From the NCBI RefSeq assembly GCF_902459465.1, contig NC_047065.1:2166309-2230308 (forward strand): a DNA stretch of 64,000 bases, in the 5' to 3' direction. The notes under the pieces are model-generated. The model made no database searches. It was not told where the DNA came from and saw only the letters and a program-made list of their open reading frames with translations. Positions 39,201 to 51,200 of the stretch are shown here, in pieces. This DNA comes from Asterias rubens (Eukaryota; Echinodermata; Asteroidea; Forcipulatida; Asteriidae). The position numbers and the translations under genes are program-made. Positions within the stretch are counted from its first letter, which is position 1; each line of letters begins with the position of its first letter.

Positions 39201-42200
39201 TGCGCTGTGCGTCATGCGTAGTGCACATCCTTAGCCATGTAACATGCGTCTTTGTATCACATCACCCGATTGTAAAACTTTACAATTTGTTTTGACCATG
39301 GTATAACATAATTATTGTTTCTTACCCAATATTGGCAGAGAGTCTTGTTTATGTTCCGTATGCCATTCTTTCATGACGGCCTCTAAATGATGTCTTGGCA
39401 TATCCTTGAACGCTAGTAATGTGTAGTAGCAGTAACCGCCCAAGAGAAGCTGTCAAACAATCAATAAGTCCAAGTCAGAGGAACCAAAAAGCATTTTAAA
39501 GAAAATCAGCTAACAGGTCCAGATTTAACATTTTAACGTTGTATTCAAGTATTTTTTACCGGTCTTTTGCCTGGGTTTTTCTTGAGTTGCCTGAATTGGG
39601 TTGCTGGTGAGTAAAGCGTATTCCTCCTGTGGAAGGTTTGTTTTGTCTTTTCTTGAGATTTTACAACCAAATGGTCAGCCACTTTAAAAGTGACTTTCTG
39701 TCACTATTGGCTTTCCCTGCCAGGGTTCTTTGTTTTGCTTCTAAGTGTTTTAGTGTACCACCCCCACTGGAGGTTGACTCCTGCATTTATCTGCCCACCA
39801 ATCCGGGTTCCTCAAAACTTTCGTAGGCGTTTTTTACATTTTTGTATTCTTCTTAAAACTACTGTATTGTTTGTTCTTGTAGATCGTTTGATTTGCCATT
39901 TTTCAATGTTTTTGTTTGCTTGCAGATAAAATTCAATTGAATGAAAGTTTATCATTGCATTGTTTGCCTCAATGGACAATCAACAAATAACTCTTACAAG
40001 ACACAACATCCATAAGACACACTTCTGAAGCTCACCTCTTGAGATGTTTCAGAAAAACTACAAATGTGTGTTTTAATTTGAGTTCAAGGAACTAGGCATT
40101 CAAGAAGAATTCACTGCAATGTTTTATAAAAACCTACCTTTTGAAGTTTCTGTGCATCTTCCTTTTTATTAGTGAAGATGACGACTCGTCCGGATCTGGA
40201 TTCAAGAAGTGATCTGATAACAGCAGCTCGACCGTCTGGCTCAACTCTTAATACAACCTACAAATATAGTTTCAAATTAGATAACATTAGTCTTACTCAA
40301 TATTAGGAATTGAAGTTTACTATTCTGTTTTCTAAAAAAAATTACAGCAAAACCAAATTACGTACATATTGTTTTATGAAAAAGTAAAGTCTGTTCCGAG
40401 CTAATATGACTCATCAGGTCGGTGTTTATATCTGTTTTTCCTTGGCATTAAACAACTGAGAATATTTCTATTCTCCCTGGACAGGATGCCAGTCCATCAC
40501 AGGTTACTCCCCAGCTCTCCCCGTTAAGTATTTGTACTCCTGGGTGGAGTGAAGCAGTTATGATAGTGCCTTGCTCAAAGACACAAGTGTCACAACTGAC
40601 ATTCTGTAAATTATAGAACTTGAGTCCACCACCCTGGGCCGCTCGGCCACAACACCCCAAATAATTTATTCTTACCTGGCGCACTCTAGCATAGACTGCT
40701 GCCTCCAGTGGGAAGGTACAAGCAAAGATCGGATCTGACATATAGCTCCTGACGAATGACCCCATAGCCATGGTCCATTGTGATGCAAAGAGAACAAGCT
40801 GTCTAGGTGCAGTACGATGAATACTATCGCTCATAGATAACATTGAACCAAAATCACCCATCAACTGCTTCACCTGCTCACAAGAAAATATTGAAAATGA
40901 AAATGAAAAGTTGAAAATGATTCAGCAATATTTGGCACTCCTTTTTACACTGCTTTAACAATTCTGTATCTGTATCTTTTACACATCTGTTTTTTCTCCA
41001 TAGGGTTTTTAAGTGGGAAAATGATTAAGTTCGCTTTTCTGGGAGTGCTTGGCTGTAAAACCAAAATTCATAAATGAAATATTTAGAGACGTAGAAACTG
41101 ACGTTTAGTTACAAGTTGAAGAACTATTTACCTCTGATGTATAATCTTCACAAAGAATGTCTGCATCATCAAAGACCTGTAGGAAGATTTCAAGAAAGTT
41201 AAGACAATAAGAAGGGCAGAAGTACTCTTTTATTTCTTAAGAAACTTCAACACATCAAAGAACAAAAATATTTGTGTTTTAAAATAAATATAACTACTTC
41301 AATTCAAACTCACATTAATTCCAAGATTTCAAGAAAATTTCAACCCAATACACAGTCCAAAAATTAACGAAGTAACCATAAATGCATCGTTGACTATGCA
41401 GAAAATTCGATAAGTATAAAGGATTCCTCCAGAAGCCATGGCTTGTTATTGTTAGACAAAAAGAACGTGAACAGGAAAAAGAAACTTCGGCATATGGCAC
41501 CAATTTCTGTCTGTCTTAATGATCTCCCATCAAGGGAACTCGGGCAAAACTCCCACAAAGGGATATAAATGCCCAGCTGGCAACAGCCAATCTCTCTCAT
41601 ACAAACTTTGATTTAACGTCTATTACTAGTTGCACCATTCAAGAAATTGTGATTCAGTAACTAGACGACAATACTTATTCTTAGTCATTGTGGAATCAGT
41701 GCTTAGCTTGGCTAAATTCAAACCCACAATCTTGTGATTGCAAGTCCTGCAGTCTAACCACTGGACTTACATAACATGCCATGTTTTACAAAATAATGGG
41801 GGTTTAATGACCTGGGCCCAACTTCATAGAGCTGCTTAAGCACAAAAGTTTGCTTAAGCAAAAAAATCCTGGCTTAATAAAATCAGTTTACCGGCCAAGA
41901 CACCACTTAATCATGTTATGCTAAGTAAACAACAGCTAAATACCAGTCACAAGTAAAGTATATGCCATGAAATTTTGGCCAGTTACATGTGTAAAATAAG
42001 CGAGCTATTTTCGTGCTTAAGCAAATTTTTTGCTTAAGCAGCTCGATGAAATTGGCCCCTGGAGTTAGTAGTACTTACCAAGTGGCTGAGTCTGCGAAGG
42101 CTGGCATGCTCTCCTTTGATCATTCTAAGCAAGCAAGGTAAAGTAGCAACAAGGACACTACATCCATTCATCAACTGGACCTAAACAAAGATAAGAAAAC

Positions 42201-45200
42201 ATGACATCAATATATGGCAAGTGAATAAAGTGTCCCAAAATGATACACACCTCTTGGTTCATTTTATGCAATCTTCACTTGCTTCCAATAAAATTTAGAC
42301 TTATTTACAAACTCATGCTTCTTACCTACCCCTCAATACCGACTGCACCATCATATTTATCTGAATTCATAGAGCCTTATAACTCTATATAAACCTTTCC
42401 AACATAACCAAGAGACCTTCAGAATAAAAACCCCTCCCTCCTACCATCACATACCTCTTGATCTTCCAACCTGCCACCATGAATCAAGATAACTTTACTG
42501 CTTCGTTGAGATGGAAGACATCTCTTACACTGGTCAAGTGTCTTGCTCAAGGGCACAAGTGTCATGATCGGGAATCAAACCCACACTCTGCTGCTAACAG
42601 CACCAGAGCTTGGATCCGGTGATCTAGGCCCAATTTCATAGAGCTGCTTAAGCACAAACTTTTGCTTAAGCAAAAAAATCTTTGCTTAGTAAAATCAGAT
42701 TATCGGCCAAGACACCACTGATTCTTATGCTAAATAAACAACCGCTAAATACCAGTTATAAGCAACGTATATGGCATGAAATTTTGGCCAGTAACATGTG
42801 TAAAATAAGCGAGCTATTTTCGTGCTTGAGCAGATTTTTTGCTTAAGCAGCTCTATGAAATTGGCCCCTAGACTGCTAGGCCACAACACACCACAAAACA
42901 GGTAAACCTTTCAATACAACCACAAGACCTTCAAAATAAAACCCCCTCCCTTCTACCATCACATACCTCTTGATCTTCCTCTGACCCTCCTCCATGAATC
43001 AAGATAACTTTACTGCCTCGTTGAGATGGAAGAAATCTCTCACACTGGTCATAAACCTCAGCAGCTTGACGCCATCTTGGACATACAACGATCACCAGAG
43101 GCTGGAAACAAATCAATAAATAATTGGCTGGAATAAAACAGGAGCTAGAGTCATTTCAGCCAGAAGTTAATTTCATAACTTTTCAAAGACCAACTTCAAA
43201 AACTTTATTTGACAAGTAATTCATCTGAAACTCGATCACCAATATGGCTCATTTGGACAGTGTTTGTATTCAGTTTCGTTGACATTAATTAAATGACTGA
43301 GAATATTTCTTCTCCTCCTGGACAGGATGCAGCTCTTGCCAATACCCATTTGTACTCTTGGGTGAAGAGAAGCAATTATGATTAAGTGCCTTGCTCAAGG
43401 ACAGAAGTGTCAAAACTGACCACCGCCCTAATAATAACAAATTCTTATATAGCGCATTTCACAATAAACCGTATCAATGCGCTTTACACTAGTCCCCTGG
43501 TCAATGGGCCAATAAACATCCCTTTATCTTTCTCAGCTCCCATTAGGGAGTATACAGCCCGAGCTGCCGTGGCGCTCCGAAGGCTTTATCATTCACAATA
43601 TCAACCTCTACCCTCGCAGGTACCCATTTATACCCCCTTGGTGAAGAGAAGCAATTATAGTAAAGTATCTTGCTCAAGGACACAAGTGTCACGACCGGGA
43701 TTCGAACCCACACTCCGGTGACTTGGCATCAGAACTTGAATTTGATGCTCTACAGCCCTAAACCGCTCTGCCACAACACCACACACACAATAAAAGTAAG
43801 ATTCGATACTATCGTTTCTACTCACCCCATTGCCTGGTGGTAATGAAGAATACGTCGTCGGCTGCATTGTCTGTGCAATCAATGGCAATAGAAACGCTAA
43901 GCTCTTCCCAGTCCCGGGGGCGGAGATACCCACCGTATCCCTCCCTCTGAGAATAGAAGGCCAGGAGTAGGCTTGGATGGCACTAGGGCCCTGATAACCA
44001 AGCTTGGTGAGTTTCTGCATAGGGAAACAATCAAATAAAGAAGAGTTTTTATTTTAAAAATAATCACACACAGGCTTCACAGCCGGATGGACACACTTTG
44101 GAAAATTATCTTCGGAATTGTTTAAAGGCACTGAACATGTTTTGGTCATTACTAAAAAATACACATTTTGGTAACCACTCAAAATACATATTATCACAAA
44201 AATCTACTTGGTAACAACAACGGAGAGCTGTTGAAAGTATATAACATTGTGAAAAACAACTCTGGAGGAATGTAGGTTTTGAAAAAGAGGTAATTTCTCG
44301 CTAAAATATTTAAACCCAAAAGCACACAAAACCCAAAGCACACAAATTTGTGTAAAATGGGTGTTTTTTTTTTTCATTATTTTCCTGCAACTTCGTAACC
44401 AACTGAGTAAAAATTTCACAGTTTTGTTATTTTATGCATATGTTAGGATACACCAAGTGAGAATATTGGTCTTTGACAATTACCAATAGTGTCCAGTGCC
44501 ATTAAAGTGAGGTTCGACACTGATTCTACAAATATGGTTATTTGTTATGACAGAAGGTAGTTTTTACACATCATTACCTGAAGTATAGCCTGAGGGAAGA
44601 ATGAATCTTCAATGGTAAGCATCGGTGCAGGCGGTCTATCTCCATGGATCAGTATGCCGGAATTCTGCTGCACTAATTGATGATGCACCTGTTTCTTCTC
44701 CATAGAGGAGGACACAGATTTACTTCCGGAAGAAATCTGATTCAGAAGTCTGTTGAAATAAACACCCAAGAAAAACAACAATGAAAGGAGTGACTTTCAT
44801 CTATTATTTGAAAGAAATAATGCAAATTTTGACAAAGAAAGGAAATTATTACAACAATTTACACCTAATAATTCAAATAGTAACAGTACGACATAGACCT
44901 TCCTCCACTTTGCAAATTCTCATGTCTTAGATTGAATATTATAAAATAAACTACAGATACTTTGGTGAGTATATCATATCCATTATTTGAAGGAAATAAA
45001 GTCACTATTGACAAAGAAAGGAATTGATAACACAAATTAATATAAATTAACTCAAATCAAATAAAAACTTGAACCTTCTTTTAGTTTGCAAATTCCCTAA
45101 GTTTTAGATTGAATATTGTAAAATATAACTACAGGTACTTTAGTGATCCCAGACTTGCTCAGAAATAGCTACAATCCCGGCCATTTAAAGCAACAAAAAG

Positions 45201-48200
45201 CCCTTTTTTCTTCTTAAAAAAAAGAAGTTGTTTTACGCCCACTCTATTAGCAACGGAAGTATATTGTATGTGCACATTCTTAATTTTATAAAGTCTTTAT
45301 CATGCTCAAATATTTTAGACAGTCCCAGCCCGTTATCTTGTTGGGGCCCCGCCCCCCTTTTCAATGTTGGCTCTCATTGCCTGGTCTGCACTCCAACTAA
45401 GCTTAAAAACATTGAGTGAAAAAACGGGGGAGGGTATGTTTTTTTGTTAATGTCATATGTGACCCTTGCATGCCCCAAGCATTTTTGCCAGGATTGTAGC
45501 TTCAACAGTGGCAGAAGTGTCACATTTTCCAATGGTTGACAATCAAGAGAAGTACATTACAAAATTGTCTTTGCACAATTTTTAAAAATGCTACTAGCAC
45601 ATCTTACATTCACATTTGTAATCAATAAAAAGACTCTGACCTTTGACCTATGACCTTGAATTGTGGTATCACTGGGGTCATATACTGAGTGGGTTCATCG
45701 GAGGACGAGTTGTAATAATCTGGATCGGATGAAAAGCCACTTCTCCTGTTAGACCAAACATCGGTTTTTAACTGATTTCACAATGAGTAGAATAAAGTAC
45801 ATGTATTGTCCTTACAATTTCTTGATTTGTGCAATTCACATTCATAGACGTTAAACAAATGTTTGTACGAGAGAGATTGACTGTTGCCAGCTTGGTGTTT
45901 ATAAAACCCTTGTGGGAGTTTGCCGAGTTCCCTTGATGGGAACATCATTAAGACCGATAAACAAACCTTCCATGTTGCTATACAAATGTGACGTCAGTGA
46001 GAAGGGAGGGCTAACAAGACACTAATAATTAGTGAAACTTGATCATGCAGACACAAAAAAACAATTACCTTTCCTGTGTTTTTCTGACACTCGATAAAAC
46101 GGCAGGTGGGCAGATCGTTTGTCCAGGCTTTAGGGAATCCATCTCCTCTGGCATGAGAGAGAATTTACCTCCAACAGCAAACGGGAGCCTCGTAGCACCT
46201 GACTTGTTGGTCTGTACAACTTTGAACGGTGAAGGCGTTTTCAATCTCAGACTAGCTGCTTCTCTTGGTTGTTGTTGTTGTTTAATGTCAGGTGAGGTTT
46301 GAGCAACAGGTGTTTGGGACGATGTCTTAGTGAGTGGTTGTGGAGACTGGTTTCTTGCTGATGGCAGACTTTTGGAAGATGGTTGAGTAAGCGCTTGTGT
46401 AGATAGGTTTCTGGCTGATGGAGGCACGTCAACCGTCTTCTTAGTGTTCTCCATAAGTGCCATCATCTGAGATAACAGTTGCTTCGGGGATTTGGTTACG
46501 GGTTGACCATGCTGCGAGTGTTGTTGTGAAGACAGCCCTACAACTCCTCCCAAAGTTGTTTCCAAGTCTAACCCTTGTCTCTCAGAATCTGAAGCCAGTG
46601 GAGATGTTAATGGACTGGGCACACTCCGTTTGTTTGATTTCAACCTTAGTCCATCAGAGCCTGAAGCCATCGGAGGTGTAGGTGGACTAGAAATACTTCT
46701 TCTGCTTGTTGTGGATTGGACATCAGATTCGCTGCTTGGAGACAGAGATCGTCTTGAACTAGAGTACCTCGGTGATCTTGTTTTCTCTGGTGTAACGGAA
46801 ATTGAACCTAATGGCAAAAAGAACACAAAACAATTAAAAGGAACGTTACAGAATTGGTAAGAAACAAAACCGTGAAGATCACAGATTTACATAAAACTTA
46901 CATGGTCTATTGATTATGATAGTTGAAAACATCCCTTGAAATATTTCTGTCTGAAATTCCATAGTTGATGAGAAATAAATAACCTAATTTCGCGTTTGGA
47001 GTTTATCGCTCAGTGAGCAGTTTATTCAATTTTTTTTTTGCATCGCTGCAATGCCAAATGTGTAATCGGTTTTTCACTACTCTCTCGAGGGATGGCCGAT
47101 TGATCTCAAACTTCTACAGGTTTGTCAGTTTATGTTTATGGTGGATTACATAAAGTGCTCACACTGTCAGCAGCTGTTTTGTTAGCAAAACCAATTCTGT
47201 ATTGTTCCTTTAAGCTGCAAATGTATGCAGGGAACTAGTCACACACATGGCATATTACACAGTGTTTTAGCTGGTAACCCAGTTCCTGCTATCAGCAAAG
47301 CCTCTCAATGTTTAACAGCTTTAACAAATTCGTGCCGTGGTTATTTACTCACCATCCAGAAGTGACGATACATCTCCTTTCGTTGCATAGTCTAGCTTCA
47401 ATAGTTCCTCATTCACATTCACCTGAAGATTAAAAATCATTCCAGGTCAAATCAATCAGTCAAATCAGTCACATCACAATCAGTCAAATCAAAATCAGTC
47501 AAATCAAAATCAGTCAAATCAAAATCAGTCAAATCAAAATCAGTCAAATAAAAATCAGTCAAATCAAAATCAGTCAAATCAAAATCAGTCAAATCAAAAT
47601 CAGTCAAATCAAAATCAGTCCAATCAAAATATGGTTGGAGTATTAAATCTGAGAAATCCTTATAATCTTTGTTATCTCCAAAGGAGTACACCCCCTTATA
47701 AGCTTCAGGTTTGTGTGGCAGAATGTGACTTCCCTGACACCATAATTGTATTCATTTTGCAACTACCTTCACAATTGGTGCAAGAAACAAAACAAATCTA
47801 TTCAATGACAACAATGTAAACAAAAATGAGATATGATGAACTAAAGTGTACCTGGTTCAGATCCACACTGACGTACAGTGTGACTAAAGATACACCATCC
47901 TGTCTTGTATGGTGGATATCAATCTTGGCTGGTTTACCTAAAGATAAAAAAAACAGGACATTAGTAAAAAATAAAAAACAGACAGATCTACTAATGGGAG
48001 ACTTTGGAACACTAGGTGGCAGCAGACTTACCAGGTAAATTCCCATTGCTTACGTAGTTCTGAGCGTGCGCGCATTACCGAGAACAATGGATTTTACCTG
48101 GTTAGTCTGCTGCCACCAAGCGCCCTGAAAGTCCCCTCTTGGTGATCTAAGTGTCCCACTTGTTATTCAAATTAGAAATGTTACAAGCAAACCCTGTCAG

Positions 48201-51200
48201 CCCTAGCTCGTTTCAGAACCAATATTTCTTCCTAAAAGTTTTCTTTTTTTTCTAACCTGCTAACATTTCTTCAAAGTACTCCACTGCTGCCGTGTCCCAT
48301 TTTGTGGTTGGTCTGGAAAGAAACAATTGTTCAATATAAATTTGCATTTGGGATTTGAGGCATTGCATAGGGCCCAGTGAGGTATCAATGTATATTTGGT
48401 TTGCAGTAACTTACTCACTTCATTCTTTTGTTAAAAAAAAAAAAAAAATCTTTTCTACATCTTCCTCATTTATTAAAGCAATCGCACAACATCGGTAAAC
48501 AGTATTGTCCAAAGGCCCATACTTTGTGTATCACAACTTATATATAAATTAACACACCTGTGAAAATTTAGGCTCAATTGGTCATCGGAGTTGGGAGAAA
48601 ATAACGGGAAAACCCACCCTTGTTTCCGCACGTTTCGCCGTGTCATGACGTGTGTTTAAAATAAATCCGTTATTCTCGATATCGAGAATTTATAATTGTT
48701 TTAATGTTTTCTCCAAAAGTAAAGCATTTCATGGAATAATATTTCAAGGGAAGTCTTTCACCATTACCTTCTGTAAAACCTGTAAGTTATTTGTAAATCT
48801 GTGAACTTTAAATTTTTGTTCTGTTCAGAAAGTGTCCAATGACTTTAACGTAATGTGTAAGTACAAAAGAAAAGAACAAACAAACCCACAAAATAAAAAA
48901 ACAATTGATAAAGGATCTCTTTGTGAAAAATGGGATATCTTCAAGCGTGTTAGAACCCTAATTTATTTGAATTGATGGAGTGTTCGCTAATGTGCAACAG
49001 TGTTACGTAACAGCACTCTCATTGGCTTCACCTGTCGTACAATAACAAACAGGAAAAGTGAGATCATGTGTGGATCTACTTTCTGGGTAGATTATGCTCT
49101 TTTGAGAACTTGTCTTTCTATAGACGATGTGACCTGTGACATCACATGTTTACAAAAGAGCCACAGAGTCTGGACTTCCTGCAGGCAAGATTTGTACACA
49201 GCCTATAATGAAAGAAATCATAAAATCTGATTTTTTTATGGAGATTGCACTCTCTAATTCTTATCAACTTTTGATATGATGAAAAGGGGCACATCTCAAA
49301 CTTGTCCAGCTTTTAATTTCATAATTCTTGGATTTATGAGGAAATTATGACACAAAATGTGAACTTTCCCATATGACCTGTGTAATACTGTGCCTGCCAG
49401 AATACTCAAAGAATGTACACGGTCACACTTATTGTAAACAAAGTTCACATGGTCTATATATTCTAGTCTTGGTAGTAAACCATTAAATTAAATCAAAATC
49501 GCCAAACGGTGGGTCCAATTCATACAAAGAAAGTAGCGACTTACTGCATAGTTGCCTGATCTTCTTCAAATGACACTTTAAGAGTGAGTGGAAGGAGGTC
49601 ATAGAGGGCGTACTCCCTCGCTTGAAATGGTACATCAAGAAACGAGGCTGGAATGTCACGCATTCTAAGGAGATCAACAAAATCAGTTTTTGTTTAAATT
49701 CCACGGGGAAGGAAGTACAGTAAAACTAAAGCTCTTGTTCTGGTCATAGTTGTCCCAACGATGTATGCCATCTAGTTATCCTAACGATTTATTTTATGTA
49801 CTCAAAAACTGTCATCAATCGTACATGTATGACCCATAATGTACATGTTATCACGGTAGGGCAATAATACTCAAGAAACACTTTTGACTTTGGGATGTAT
49901 CAATGCAACACAAATTAGCAAGGTGTATTTAGTTTGGTGAGAAAGACCAGTTTAAAAACATTTATACAAAATTTTGATTTTTTTTTATTGTGACATCACA
50001 ATTTGCATAGCAATAATTATTCATTCATTCATTCAAACTTACATTTATTTCCATACGTCATGAAAACAGTACAAACAATTTTTGTTAAAGGACCAATAAA
50101 CAAAGCTATTTAATGAGGCAGAGCAAATTAAATAGAGTATGGAGGCGTCATCTGGAAGCCGAGGCTTATGTAGGGATGCCTGGGGACAGACAATAAACGG
50201 AGACAAGAACGAACGGGCAGACAATTCGAACAAAGACAGACATGATGAGGACAATTAAGAATGAAACACAGCTTAAAGTCAATCCTAGCCTTTTATGATA
50301 TTGGCTCCTGTGCAGCTTTATTGCATTTACAGAACATAAAAACAAAAATTACATATTGAGATAAAACTTCTTACCTGCTCGTAGGAACTCGGATTGATTC
50401 TCCATAATCCAATAAGACACAACTGCAAGAAAGTAATAGATTTAAGGCCGAGTTATAGTCGGTCGCAGGATGGTCGCTCGATCATGAAAAGAAATAGTTT
50501 TTAGGCCTCAGCAGTGACCATAACTTGTGTTTTTTAGGATGGCGCATCAAGATTTCCAACATGCGACCATCGCGCGACCGACTATAAACCAGCCTTAACA
50601 AATAATCAAATAGTAAACCAAAAGGGAAACTGACTGGGTAATGTTTCTTATAGGGCTAGATAGCTCAGTTGGTAGAGCACTGACACATTTATCCGGGGGT
50701 CTTTGGTTTAAATCCTGCTCTAGTCAACGTTTCTTTGTTCAACCCCAAATTAGTTCCCAAGTTGTTCATTTTTCCGATTACATCGTATCTTTTGAATATG
50801 CCTACATATTTACCAGTATTTTATTGTGTCTCATATAATTATTGTTATAGAAGTTCTTTGTATGTCTTTGTTAGCACTATGGAAATAAATGCTAAATTTA
50901 ATCAAATGGAATAGTAGTATTTTTTTTACATTCCTGCATTTTTGTTTTGGTATTCCTCGTAATGCACAGTAAAATATCTTTTTATAGGTCACTGCGCAAT
51001 AATTTGTATTATTATTATTATTACAAAATCTTGTATCGATCTATCATGCCCGAAAAATCATCACTTCTCAAATATTATATAATCATAAGCCAGAAATTTA
51101 TGACTAAAACTCACCTAGCCTCTTCCAAATACTTGCGATGTATGATGCTAGTTACTCGAGCTCGATACCAATGATCAGTTTGCATCTTCCGTGCAAGACA

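Larger units (their letters stand above)
38356..44014 (-). other. TDRD12-like exons 12-19: DEAD-type RNA helicase core
   Basis: Residues 558-908. Q-motif-like GYQGPSAIQAYSWP; motif I APGTGKS (589-595, complete Walker A); motif Ia region VVCPRWRQA; motif Ib region VATLPCLLRMI; motif II VFDDADIL (DDAD at 702-705 in place of DEAD); motif III replaced by ASQW (usually SAT); motif IV VVIFTNKKEDA; motif V ITDASTVVHFDFP; motif VI QKFGQRLSTM, lacking the HRxGRxGR arginines. ATP binding therefore looks possible, but the motif VI arginine finger is missing or changed, as expected for this divergent family. Confidence 0.85.
44578..46807 (-). other. TDRD12-like exons 9-11: Ser/Pro/Gln-rich linker
   Basis: Residues about 219-557. 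Exon 9 is unusually large (739 nt) and encodes low-complexity sequence rich in S, P, T, Q and R (SPRYSSSRRSLSPSSE, TSSQTPVAQTSPDIKQQQQP), probably disordered. Exon 10 contains DPDYYNSSSDEPTQYMTP. Exon 11 ends in PAPMLTIEDSFFPQAILQ, the usual lead-in to the helicase Q-motif region. Confidence 0.75.

Noticed and set aside
50657..50730. Possible tRNA gene with a perfect A box
   Set aside because: The acceptor and anticodon stems do not pair well and the sequence continues into a SINE body seen at 32130-32285.
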